DNA of 64,000 bases from JACCZZ01 sp044227805 (GTDB lineage Bacteria > Bacteroidota > Bacteroidia > Chitinophagales > UBA10324): contig JBGAWA010000005.1 of the NCBI GenBank assembly GCA_044227805.1, positions 1 to 64,000 on the forward strand, read 5' to 3'. This document shows positions 51,014 to 59,098 of the stretch, one piece after another. Numbering within the stretch: position 1 is the first letter of the stretch; each line of letters begins with the position of its first letter. The position numbers were made by a program, and so were the translations under genes. The notes beneath the pieces were generated by a model. It ran no database searches, was not told the DNA's origin, and was given only the letters and a program-made list of their open reading frames with translations.

Positions 51014-51889
51014 GTGGAAACCGCTGAGCTTATTAAGAAAGTCCGGAAGCTGGAGATCAAAACAAAAGGCATGGTAAGCCAGCTTTTTTCAGGCGAATAC
51101 CACAGCGCTTTTAAAGGACGTGGCATTTCTTTCAGCGAAGTGCGTGAATATGAATTGGGTGATGAAATCCGGTCTATCGACTGGAATGTTACTGCCCGCA
51201 TGAATCACCCCTATGTTAAAGTGTTTGAAGAAGAACGCGAACTGGCGGTAATGCTGATGGTGGATGTAAGTCAATCAGCGATGTTCGGCACACAGCAACA
51301 ATCCAAGTATGACCTGATCGCTGAGGTGAGCGCCTTGCTGGCCTATTCCGCCATTCGCAATAACGACAAAGTGGGCATGATTCTTTTCAGCGATAAAATC
51401 GAAAAATTCATTCCTCCCCAAAAAGGCAGTTCACACATTTTGCGGATCATCAGGGAGCTGCTGGACGTTTCACCGGCTTCCCCAAAAACTAACATCGCCT
51501 CGGCGTTGCAGTATCTCAACAACGTGATAAAAAAAAGATGCGTAGTGTTCCTGCTGTCGGATTTTATCACTTCCGGGTACGAACCCATGCTGATGATCAC
51601 AGCACGAAGGCATGATGTGGTGGGAATTCATGTATTCGATCGCCGTGAAACGGAAATACCCGATATCGGTTTGCTGCAGGTGCAGGATGCGGAAACCGGC
51701 AAGATCCTATGCATTGATACCGGCAATGGTACCCTACGGAAAAATTACGCACAAAAATACCAGCACCATCTTCTGCAGTTGACAGTCGTGTTGCAGCGAT
51801 GCGGCATTGACTCCATCAGCATTCAGACAGGCAATCCATACATACGGGCGCTGATGTTATTGTTCGAAAGAAGAAGCAAAAAAGTTTAA
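51014..51889 (+). CDS. DUF58/VWA-type protein of the Bat operon
   Basis: 291 residues with a GTG start at 51014. The DUF58 signature SEVREYELGDEIRSIDWNVT leads into a VWA-like domain: VMLMVDVSQSAMFGT, a diverged MIDAS DxSxS, then VSALLAYSAIRNNDKVGMIL and RCVVFLLSDFI. DUF58 proteins partner with MoxR; the role is cytoplasmic or membrane-associated stress tolerance. The next gene starts 29 bp downstream. Confidence 0.93.
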   Translation: METAELIKKVRKLEIKTKGMVSQLFSGEYHSAFKGRGISFSEVREYELGDEIRSIDWNVTARMNHPYVKVFEEERELAVMLMVDVSQSAMFGTQQQSKYDLIAEVSALLAYSAIRNNDKVGMILFSDKIEKFIPPQKGSSHILRIIRELLDVSPASPKTNIASALQYLNNVIKKRCVVFLLSDFITSGYEPMLMITARRHDVVGIHVFDRRETEIPDIGLLQVQDAETGKILCIDTGNGTLRKNYAQKYQHHLLQLTVVLQRCGIDSISIQTGNPYIRALMLLFERRSKKV

Positions 51890-51918
51890 TCCAGATCAAT
51901 CAGCAGGACACGAGGAGT

Positions 51919-52872
51919 ATGACCAGAAAATGTAAGTGGCTTACCGTAGTGATGATCATGGCGCCGCTGTTGTTCCTGCACGCTCAATCCATCCGCATCA
52001 CTGCCACACTCGATTCCACCAATTACCGGGTAGGTGACTGGATCCGCATTCAACTATCCGCCGAACATCCTTTCGAAACAAAAATGCGCTGGAACCGGCC
52101 GGTGGTGATAGATGCACCCGGTTTTGAAAAGCTGGCGGAATCTGCTATTGACTCTATTGAGCATAATGATTTTCTCACCGAAAGGAAGATGATCACCGTC
52201 ACTACATTTGACACCGGCGTATGGCAGATTCCGCCGATTACCTGCTACTACGAGCAAAAGGGCGTTATAGACAGTGCTTCATCAAATCCACTGTCAGTTT
52301 ATATTGCGGCTGTTGCCATCGACACTGCTGCCGCTGCCCGCCCGCTGAAAGGGATATTTACTATTGCGGCGACCGGTCAAAGTATAGCATGGTACCTTTT
52401 GCCATTCCTTTTATTAATCTTGATTGCATTGGCCGCCTGGAACTATTTCCATCAAAAAACGAAATTAAATAAACACCAATCACAGCCTGAGGCGGATACA
52501 CGGTTACCCCATGAAAAAGCTTATGACCTCCTTATGTCGCTGGAATTAGAAAAACCATGGGAACACGATCTGGTAAAGGAATACTATGTGCAAGTGACGC
52601 AAATTTTAAGGGAATACATTGAAACGGGGCTGGAACTGCCGGCACTCGAAAACACCACGCAGGAACTGCTTGTTTCCCTGCGAAAAAAATCACTGGATGA
52701 AAAATTAATCCTCCAGCTAAGTGATGACCTGAACCTGGCTGATCTCGTGAAGTTTGCCAAAGTACAACCGGCAACAGCTTCACACCTGCGAATTTTACAT
52801 ACGGTGAAAGACTTCATTCAAAAAACAACACCTGTCACCCACTTACCGGCACCGGAGGGCCAGGCTGAATGA
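51919..52872 (+). CDS. BatD/DUF4381-like protein with signal peptide and one TM helix
   Basis: 317 residues. The N-terminal signal peptide ends near FLHAQS, followed by a beta-rich domain (about residues 25-145: ITATLDSTNYRVGDWIRIQL) in the periplasm, one hydrophobic helix IAWYLLPFLLLILIALAAW (about 155-175) and a cytoplasmic helical tail with YDLLMSLELEKPWEHDLVKE. Proteins of this shape occupy this place between DUF58 and BatA in Bacteroidota operons. It resembles a short BatD/DUF4381 protein and may link the VWA proteins to the envelope. It overlaps BatA by 4 bp. Confidence 0.8.
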   Translation: MTRKCKWLTVVMIMAPLLFLHAQSIRITATLDSTNYRVGDWIRIQLSAEHPFETKMRWNRPVVIDAPGFEKLAESAIDSIEHNDFLTERKMITVTTFDTGVWQIPPITCYYEQKGVIDSASSNPLSVYIAAVAIDTAAAARPLKGIFTIAATGQSIAWYLLPFLLLILIALAAWNYFHQKTKLNKHQSQPEADTRLPHEKAYDLLMSLELEKPWEHDLVKEYYVQVTQILREYIETGLELPALENTTQELLVSLRKKSLDEKLILQLSDDLNLADLVKFAKVQPATASHLRILHTVKDFIQKTTPVTHLPAPEGQAE

Positions 52873-53849
52873 TTCACTTCGCGAATCCAGAATGGTTTTG
52901 GTTGCTGAATAGCATTCCGTTGCTGATTATTTGGTATATCCTGCGCCACCATACACTGCAGCAATCATTACGTCTCTCTACTATTTCTTTTTTCGATGCG
53001 CCCCGTTCAGTCGTCATTTATCTGCGTCACAGTCTCTTTGTTTTGCGGTTGTTGGCTATTGCAGCATTGATTATCGCCTTGGCGAGGCCACAGGCTGTAC
53101 TCTCAAAAACCAGCATTGCCAGTGAAGGGCTCGATATTGTATTGGCGATGGATATATCAGGGAGTATGCTGGCCCGTGATTTTGTTCCCAGCAGGTTAGA
53201 AGCTGCCAAAAAGGTGGTCGTTGAATTTATTGAAAAGAGACCCAATGATCGCATCGGAGTAGTATTCTTTGCAGGGGAAGCATACACCGGTTGCCCGACC
53301 ACTATCGATCACCATGCCTTACAGCAGATTATCACAAATGTGAAAACAGGATCGATAGAAGATGGAACCGCTCTTGGACTCGGCCTTGGCACTGCAGCCA
53401 GCCGGCTGACAGAGAGTAAGTCCGCGACAAAGATCATTATCCTCGTCAGCGATGGTGAGAACAATGCCGGTGCAGTGAAACCCCTGGAAGCCGCGCAACT
53501 CGTGAAATCATTAGGCATTCATACTTATTGCATTGGTATCTTTTCGCCGGCTGCTGAAAAAAAGCCGGTTACCGCCAATGACAGTGCCTATGCTGCTATG
53601 GGCGGTCCTACTGCTGAAACCACCTTGTTGCAGATAGCCGAAATAACAGGCGGTCACTATTTTCGAGCCGGTAATGAAAAAACACTGCAGGACATCTACC
53701 GGCAAATTGATGTGATGGAAAAAACGAAATTAGATGTCGCTGCTTTTCACCGGTATGAAGAACGTTTTTTCCTGCTGGCCATCATCGCAGCACTGGCACT
53801 GCTGGCAGAAATATTTCTTCGTTATACCCTATTCCGCACAACGCCCTGA
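52869..53849 (+). CDS. batA: VWA-domain membrane protein BatA
   Basis: 326 residues. Hydrophobic segments at about 6-24 and 55-73 flank the cytoplasmic start, then a VWA domain with a full MIDAS: LAMDISGSMLARDF (DxSxS), the threonine near CPTTIDHHALQ, and IILVSDGENN (the aspartate). A final helix FLLAIIAALALLAEIFLRY anchors the C-terminus. BatA-type proteins work with MoxR in stress tolerance of the envelope. It overlaps its upstream neighbour by 4 bp and BatB by 1 bp. Confidence 0.95.
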   Translation: MIHFANPEWFWLLNSIPLLIIWYILRHHTLQQSLRLSTISFFDAPRSVVIYLRHSLFVLRLLAIAALIIALARPQAVLSKTSIASEGLDIVLAMDISGSMLARDFVPSRLEAAKKVVVEFIEKRPNDRIGVVFFAGEAYTGCPTTIDHHALQQIITNVKTGSIEDGTALGLGLGTAASRLTESKSATKIIILVSDGENNAGAVKPLEAAQLVKSLGIHTYCIGIFSPAAEKKPVTANDSAYAAMGGPTAETTLLQIAEITGGHYFRAGNEKTLQDIYRQIDVMEKTKLDVAAFHRYEERFFLLAIIAALALLAEIFLRYTLFRTTP

Positions 53850-54871
53850 TGCAGTTAGAACATCCATATTATCTTTTGGGTTGGCTGTTGCTGCCAGCGG
53901 TGGTGTTACTGTTTATACATTACCGCAACTGGCGCAAGAAAGGGTTGAGACAATTTGGGGACTGGCCATTAGTCGCGCAGTTGATCGCAGCCAACAGTAT
54001 TTCCCGGCCTGTTATTAAATTCTGCTTGCTGCTCACCGCATTCACACTCATCATCTTCGCATTGGCGAATCTTCAATATGGAACAGCATCGCGCAACATT
54101 CGCCATGAAGGTATTGACCTTGCCATCCTGCTTGATGTCTCCAACAGTATGCTCGCTGCAGATGTGCCCCCCAACCGGCTGGAACTGGCCAAAAAGGCTG
54201 CCGCGCAATTGATAGCGGAAATGCCCGATGCACGGATTGCCTTCATCACCTTTGCCGCTATTCCGGTAATGCAAACACCGCTGACCATTGATCACCGCGC
54301 CGCACAATTACTGATCAGTGCTATCAGCGCTGAAGATGTGCCCGAACAGGGAAGTGATATCGGTGCTGCCTTGCTGGAAGGCATTCGGTCGCTTCCCGAA
54401 AATCAAAATCACTATCGTGCCATCGTTCTCATCAGCGACGGAGAAGACCAGGAAGGAGCACTGAAACAGGCCATTGACGCCGCAAGGGAAAACCAGGTGG
54501 TGGTCTGCACCGCAGGGTTGGGAAGTGAAAATGGCACCACCATTCCCATGAGTGAAGATGGAATCATCACTCAGAAAAAAGATCAGGAGGGTAATGTGAT
54601 CGTCACCAAATTCAATCCTTCAACATTAAAAGCCATTGCCGGAAGTAATCATGGGATTTTTGTGAAGATGCAAACCGGCCACCGGGAAGCGGTGCGCAGC
54701 ATTGTACAACACCTTGACGCCCTCAATAAAAATCAGTTGGATGAACAGTTGCTGGTACAATATGAGTCGAGGTTTCAGTGGTTCCTATGCGCTGCATTGC
54801 TGTTGCTGACGATGGAATTGCTGATAAGCAATCGAAAAATGGTTGGGTGGAGAAATCGAAAAGCATCATGA
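53849..54871 (+). CDS. batB: VWA-domain membrane protein BatB
   Basis: 340 residues, the sister of BatA. It has two N-terminal hydrophobic helices (YYLLGWLLLPAVVLLFIHY and FCLLLTAFTLIIFALA), a VWA domain with MIDAS motif LLDVSNSMLAADVPPNRLEL, the threonine near MQTPLTIDHR, and IVLISDGEDQEG, then a C-terminal helix WFLCAALLLLTMELLI. BatA and BatB usually occur as a pair. It overlaps BatA by 1 bp and BatC by 4 bp, so they are translated together. Confidence 0.95.
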   Translation: MQLEHPYYLLGWLLLPAVVLLFIHYRNWRKKGLRQFGDWPLVAQLIAANSISRPVIKFCLLLTAFTLIIFALANLQYGTASRNIRHEGIDLAILLDVSNSMLAADVPPNRLELAKKAAAQLIAEMPDARIAFITFAAIPVMQTPLTIDHRAAQLLISAISAEDVPEQGSDIGAALLEGIRSLPENQNHYRAIVLISDGEDQEGALKQAIDAARENQVVVCTAGLGSENGTTIPMSEDGIITQKKDQEGNVIVTKFNPSTLKAIAGSNHGIFVKMQTGHREAVRSIVQHLDALNKNQLDEQLLVQYESRFQWFLCAALLLLTMELLISNRKMVGWRNRKAS

Positions 54872-55506
54872 AAGACAAATTCATTCTCTATGCTGTCTGC
54901 TTGCTGCCGCTGCTGATGATGACAGGGTGCTATTCAGCAATCGCACAAACACCGGAAGAACTGATGGTGAAAGGAAACCTTGCCTACGAAGCAAAAAACT
55001 TCGGTGAAGCGCAGCGCTTCTATGAAACAGCATTGTCACAATCCGGCGTGCTGCGTTTTCCGGAATGGCAATTTAACCTGGGCAATGCACTTTATCAGCA
55101 GCAGAAATTTACGGAAGCTTCTGTGCAGTTCAACCAGCTGGCCGCTGCGCACGTGTCCACCGCTCTAAAAGCTGCATCCTATTTTAATGCAGGCAATTGT
55201 TATCTCCAGCAAAAAAATTATGCCGCCGCCCTTGCTGCCTACAAAAACACTTTGCGTCTTAACCCGCTGGATGAGGATGCACGGTACAATCTCACTTTCG
55301 TAACTGCCTTGATGGCAAAGAATGCACCTGCCGGCAAAGTGGCGGCCTCTATGTCAAAAGAAATTTATCAGCCGCCGCCGGAAGCCAACCTTACGCCGGA
55401 AGAACAACGCCGCCTGCTCGACCAACTCAATGCCGCTGAAAATCAAACCCTGCAGCAACGACCGAAAAAGCTGCAGCAACAAAAGAAGAATCTGAAAGAC
55501 TGGTAG
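54868..55506 (+). CDS. batC: TPR-repeat lipoprotein BatC
   Basis: 212 residues from the ATG at 54868, which overlaps the BatB stop by 4 bp; the longer frame from 54778 lies inside BatB. A lipobox MMTGC follows a hydrophobic signal, so it is probably a periplasmic lipoprotein. About three TPR motifs follow (GNLAYEAKNFGEAQRFYETA, WQFNLGNALYQQQKFTEASV, FNAGNCYLQQKNYAAALAAY) and the glutamine/lysine-rich tail ends KDW. The operon stops here: no full-length BatD or BatE gene follows, only 570 bp rich in repeats. Confidence 0.9.
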   Translation: MKDKFILYAVCLLPLLMMTGCYSAIAQTPEELMVKGNLAYEAKNFGEAQRFYETALSQSGVLRFPEWQFNLGNALYQQQKFTEASVQFNQLAAAHVSTALKAASYFNAGNCYLQQKNYAAALAAYKNTLRLNPLDEDARYNLTFVTALMAKNAPAGKVAASMSKEIYQPPPEANLTPEEQRRLLDQLNAAENQTLQQRPKKLQQQKKNLKDW

Positions 55507-55689
55507 CCGGTCTTCCCAAACAGCGCAACCGGCTTAATTCTGCCGGGTTTAGGTTGGCACCCTTAACCTATCTATCGCATTGCTGAACGGTAGCAGCAAT
55601 ATCGGAGGATAAAAGTTGTGTTTGATACATTGCTTGCGGCATTCAGGATTGCACCCGCTCGATTAATACTTTAAGGATACTGTTTTCGT

Positions 55690-55736
55690 TTTGAACCCTG
55701 CAAATGCTACATTTTATAGTTCAAAACAGTTTTGCC
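55690..55736 (+). repeat. Tri-hairpin repeat, left-part fragment
   Basis: ttgaaccctgcaaatgctac, then attttatagttcaaaacag, is a diverged left module abutting the near-intact copy at 55737, so units lie head to tail as at 3183-3498. The preceding part of this gap (55507-55689) shows no gene or clear signal. The whole gap 55507-56080 is 574 bp and mostly repeat. Confidence 0.5.
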
Positions 55737-55898
55737 TTAAACCCACATTTTGCAGTTCAAAGCGACAACGGGTTTAACCCCGACATAGAACTGCTTAGGG
55801 TTTGTGAAACATTTTCTTTTCTTGACAAATTGAGCAAACCCTTAGCAGTTCTGAGTCGTAGCGAAGCGGGATTTTTCCACTGAAAAATCCGGGTTAAA
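55737..55898 (+). repeat. Tri-hairpin repeat, near-intact copy with compensated stem (A)
   Basis: 162-bp near-intact copy like that at 14289, starting TTAAACCC and ending GGGTTAAA. The long stem arms at 55788-55804 and 55835-55851 read GAACTGC and GCAGTTC where the copies at 3268 and 14289 read GAGCTGC and GCAGCTC. One G-C pair has thus become A-T with both sides changed together. Hairpin 3 (55879-55900 region) is identical to the other intact copies. It is 3' of BatC and in its direction. Confidence 0.92.
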
Positions 55899-56007
55899 CC
55901 GGATCTTGATTAAAATACTGCCTCATAGAGTAAAAGAAATGGACACGCCGGCAAGAAAGTATTAGTCTGCTCCTTAAGATTTGGTGGTTTTGTCGCTTAC
56001 AGTAACT

Positions 56008-56048
56008 TTAGCCCATATTTTACAGTTCAAAACAGCAGCGGATTTACC
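56008..56048 (+). repeat. Tri-hairpin repeat, left-end fragment (M)
   Basis: tagcccatattttacagttc, then aaaacagcagcggatttac, matches the left module only. It lies 33 bp before the M43 protease start, so the leader of that gene is partly repeat-derived. Confidence 0.5.
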
Positions 56049-56080
56049 TATTGATTCAATACGTGACTAATTTTCCAGAC

Positions 56081-57673
56081 ATGATCGTAATGCGCATCTC
56101 CTTTGTGTTATTAATGCTGCTTCAGTTTTTTATGCCGCCATTCGCACATGCACAGGAAGTGGTTCGATGCGGCACTCAACAGATGCTGGATCAATACGAG
56201 CTACAACAACCTGGCACTAAACAAGATGTTGAAAAAACTGCGATGGAGTCCCGCGAATGGTTGAAAAACAATCCCGGTGGAACAAGATCTGTTATTACCA
56301 TACCCGTGGTAGTGCATGTGATCTATAAAACAAGTTCCCAGAATATTTCCGACAAACAGGTGCAATCGCAAATTGATGTGTTGAATGAGGACTTTTTAAT
56401 GGGCAATCCGGATACATCAAAAATACCGGATGCCTTCAAGCCGCTGGCGGCCAATTGCCAGATACAGTTTTGCCTTGCCGCTTATGATCCCAATGGTGAT
56501 TCCACCAGCGGCATCGTTCGGACAAGTACGACAGTGAGTCTGTTTACCACGGGGGACAGCATGAAGTTTACCGCGAAAGGCGGCGATGATGCCTGGCCGG
56601 CGAAGCACTATCTTAATATTTGGACGTGCAACCTCGGAGGAGGAGTATTAGGATATGCAACACTACCGCAGGGGAATTCGGGTAACTCAAAAACCGATGG
56701 TGTGGTAATTCTTTACCGTGCTTTTGGAAGAGAAGGCACCGTTGTGTATCCTTATAACCAGGGCAGAACATGCACCCATGAAGTAGGTCATTGGCTGGGC
56801 TTATCGCATACCTGGGGTGATGATAACGGCACCTGCAGCGGCAGTGACAACATCGATGATACGCCCAACCAGGCTGATGCTAATTTCGGCTGCCCTACTT
56901 ATCCGTTGACTGATAATTGTTCGCCCGTCGCTCCCGGTGTAATGTTTATGAATTACATGGATTATACAGACGATCGTTGTATGTATATGTTTACTAACGA
57001 TCAGTCGGCTGTGATGAATGCCACACTGAACGGAACGCGCAAGAGCATCTTAATTTCTCCGGCAGGCTGTCAGGGCGTTTATTTTGCCAATGATGCCGCG
57101 GTTTCCAAAATCATCCATGCCACAGATACCATCAACTTTCTTTCATTCATACCACAGGTTCAACTCACCAACCGTGGATCAGGCGTGCTAAACAATGCCA
57201 CCGTTTATTACCAGGTTGACGGACAGGATGCCGCCGTTAAATCATTCAATGGAACGCTTAACACCGGTGAGTCGGAGCTGATTGTTTTCGATGAATTGTA
57301 TTTCACCAGTGAAGGCGATCATATTGCCACAGCCTGGAGCACGCAACCCAACAATCAAACTGATGAGTTTATTTTTAATGATACGGCTTCGAACAGTTTT
57401 TCCGTGATCAGTACCATCGGCAAAAACACATTCACCGTTACTCCCAGTTTTACGCACGGCCCCATCACCCTGCTTATTCAGAATCCTGCCGCCGGGGATA
57501 TGGATCTGCGAGTGATCAACATGCTTGGCCAGGTCATGCAGCATCATTTTGTTACACTCGATTCACAATCTACACTTACCATCGACCTTTCAGATCTCTC
57601 GCCCGGTGTATATATCCTGTTTTCAAAAATCGGGTATGACTATGTACGCAATAAGGTGATGGTGCAGAGATAG
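56081..57673 (+). CDS. M43-family secreted metalloprotease with T9SS C-terminal domain
   Basis: 530 residues from the ATG at 56081 (56090 is also possible). A signal peptide ends near PPFAHAQ. The catalytic metzincin site is HEVGHWLGLSH (H233, E234, H237, H243), typical of pappalysin-like M43 proteases, with VMFMNYMDYTDDRCMYMFT as the Met-turn region. A CARDB-like/adhesin stretch follows, and the last about 75 residues (PITLLIQNPAAGDMDLRVIN, then LSDLSPGVYILFSKIGYDYV) form a type A T9SS sorting domain. The protein should therefore be secreted or held on the cell surface through T9SS. Confidence 0.94.
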   Translation: MIVMRISFVLLMLLQFFMPPFAHAQEVVRCGTQQMLDQYELQQPGTKQDVEKTAMESREWLKNNPGGTRSVITIPVVVHVIYKTSSQNISDKQVQSQIDVLNEDFLMGNPDTSKIPDAFKPLAANCQIQFCLAAYDPNGDSTSGIVRTSTTVSLFTTGDSMKFTAKGGDDAWPAKHYLNIWTCNLGGGVLGYATLPQGNSGNSKTDGVVILYRAFGREGTVVYPYNQGRTCTHEVGHWLGLSHTWGDDNGTCSGSDNIDDTPNQADANFGCPTYPLTDNCSPVAPGVMFMNYMDYTDDRCMYMFTNDQSAVMNATLNGTRKSILISPAGCQGVYFANDAAVSKIIHATDTINFLSFIPQVQLTNRGSGVLNNATVYYQVDGQDAAVKSFNGTLNTGESELIVFDELYFTSEGDHIATAWSTQPNNQTDEFIFNDTASNSFSVISTIGKNTFTVTPSFTHGPITLLIQNPAAGDMDLRVINMLGQVMQHHFVTLDSQSTLTIDLSDLSPGVYILFSKIGYDYVRNKVMVQR

Positions 57674-57762
57674 CCTTCGCCATTTTCTTTTGTTAGCAAT
57701 AGAAATTCGTAAAGCTGTGAAATTGGTTTCAGATTTTAGACGCGGAAAAGGAACCGCCTCTT

Positions 57763-58284
57763 CTATTTATATGCAGGATGTGCGTCAATGAATTTATACA
57801 GCGCCGCATCCGCTTTCTTTCTGATTTGATGGTGCAACAAAGTACTCCAGCCTAAAAAAATTCCGGTACTGCCTAATGCCATGCGTGACCACCTCCAAAG
57901 GTCAAAGTGATCTGTATGCCGGTATATTTTACCATCCCTGAATTCAAAAGTCGCGTCAATCACATTCAGCACTTTACGGCCGCTGCCTGAAAAGGTATAC
58001 GCGGCTTCCCAATGGCAGCTTCCCTTATTGCCATCTGCATACACATCGTGAAAGGTGAGCCGCAGGTCTCTGCCATTCAAAACCAACATGTGCCACATAG
58101 CCTTTGCTTCCTTTCCCACCAGGTGCCGGAAAACAGGATCGGAAAAAATCACTTCCTCATGGTAACAGGCTTGCATAGAACGGTAGTCGCCGGACTGAAA
58201 GGCGCGGTAAAACTGATCAATGACAAGAGAGGTCACCGCCGCGATACTGTCCGGTGGTTGCAGAAATTCCGATTGCTCTTTCAT
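57763..58284 (-). CDS. NTF2-like (SnoaL-type) protein
   Basis: 173 residues, cytoplasmic. The NTF2-like fold is shown by VIDQFYRAFQSGDYRSMQAC, YHEEVIFSDPVFRHL, WHMLVLNGRDLRLTFHDVYA and AAYTFSGSGRKVLNVIDATF, IYRHTDHFDLWRWSR. This matches the 'nuclear transport factor 2 family' group with the D-H pair used for small-molecule binding. No pathway partner is adjacent. It is unrelated in detail to the lipoprotein at 14461. Confidence 0.87.
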   Translation of the reverse strand: MKEQSEFLQPPDSIAAVTSLVIDQFYRAFQSGDYRSMQACYHEEVIFSDPVFRHLVGKEAKAMWHMLVLNGRDLRLTFHDVYADGNKGSCHWEAAYTFSGSGRKVLNVIDATFEFRDGKIYRHTDHFDLWRWSRMALGSTGIFLGWSTLLHHQIRKKADAALYKFIDAHPAYK

Positions 58285-58320
58285 GGTGGTTGAAATTACG
58301 GAATGAGGATGGAATGCAAC

Positions 58321-58474
58321 CCGGAATTTTCAATAGAAAAATCCTGCTTCGCTGCGAAGAACTGCTTAGGGTTTGTTCATCTTTACAAGAAAAGAAAATG
58401 TTTCGCAAACCATAAGCAGCTCTACGTTGGGGTTAAACCCGTTTTTGTCCTGATCGGCAAAAGGTGGGATTAAC
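58321..58474 (-). repeat. Tri-hairpin repeat, partly decayed minus-strand copy (F)
   Basis: On the minus strand this copy follows the order left module, hairpin 1 (cgggtttaaccccaacg), long stem, hairpin 3. Long-stem arms occupy 58359-58375 and 58406-58422; read on the minus strand they pair at 15 of 17 positions plus one G-T wobble. It is 3' of the minus-strand gene at 58470 and in its direction; its left end overlaps that gene's stop codon (58470-58472). Confidence 0.85.
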
Positions 58475-58880
58475 GGCTGCTGACGAGACCGGCTCCATTT
58501 TTTTCCAGCACGATAGTGGTAATGCCATGCATACCATTCATGTCAACCGTTTTTAAACGATAAAAAAGTTTCATGCCCGGCTGCAACACAATTTGCGAAT
58601 CAATAACCTGGTAGTGTGCACCAACGGCATAACGGTTTTTGGCGGGTACCATGGCCATCATCTCATAGTTGATGCCATCCAGCGAACGTTCAAGAACGAA
58701 ACAATGGATATTTTTTTCGCGCTCGGTATCCCATTCAATGGTCACCTCATCGTCCGTAACATTGCTTTGCAGTCTGGCTACCACTTCATTGGTAACGGCA
58801 TTTTTTGTCGTCTGTGCTGCTGATGGCTGAAAAGCCATCGTTATCACAAACAGGAGCGAAAGGCAGAATTGATGTTTCAT
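58470..58880 (-). CDS. Small secreted FnIII-like protein
   Basis: 136 residues from the ATG at 58880. A signal peptide (hydrophobic SLLFVITMAFQ, ending near PSAAQT) is followed by one beta-sandwich domain: DDEVTIEWDTEREKNIHCFV, LERSLDGINYEMMAMVPAKN, MKLFYRLKTVDMNGMHGITT. This VxWxT...E-x-N...F-V-ERS-x-D-G pattern is the FnIII-like module that usually precedes the T9SS sorting domain in large Bacteroidota proteins. Here it stands alone with no sorting domain, so it may be a free periplasmic or secreted protein or a remnant. Its stop overlaps a repeat copy. Confidence 0.7.
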   Translation of the reverse strand: MKHQFCLSLLFVITMAFQPSAAQTTKNAVTNEVVARLQSNVTDDEVTIEWDTEREKNIHCFVLERSLDGINYEMMAMVPAKNRYAVGAHYQVIDSQIVLQPGMKLFYRLKTVDMNGMHGITTIVLEKNGAGLVSSR

Positions 58881-59098
58881 TGTATGAATTTTAAAAATGA
58901 CCTGATAGTCCAGCAAAAGTAACCGGAGGCAGGAGGCACGACAAGTCCACTAAATGGGGACAACCGGCTGATGGCCTGGAGCAGGCACGAGCAGCCGCGG
59001 AGCGGTTTTCAGCCGTAACGCAACTCAGTGGATAAATAATGTAATTTGAAATGAGGGCATTCGATGATGCTCAAACGCAAATTTGATCAGCATCAGTT

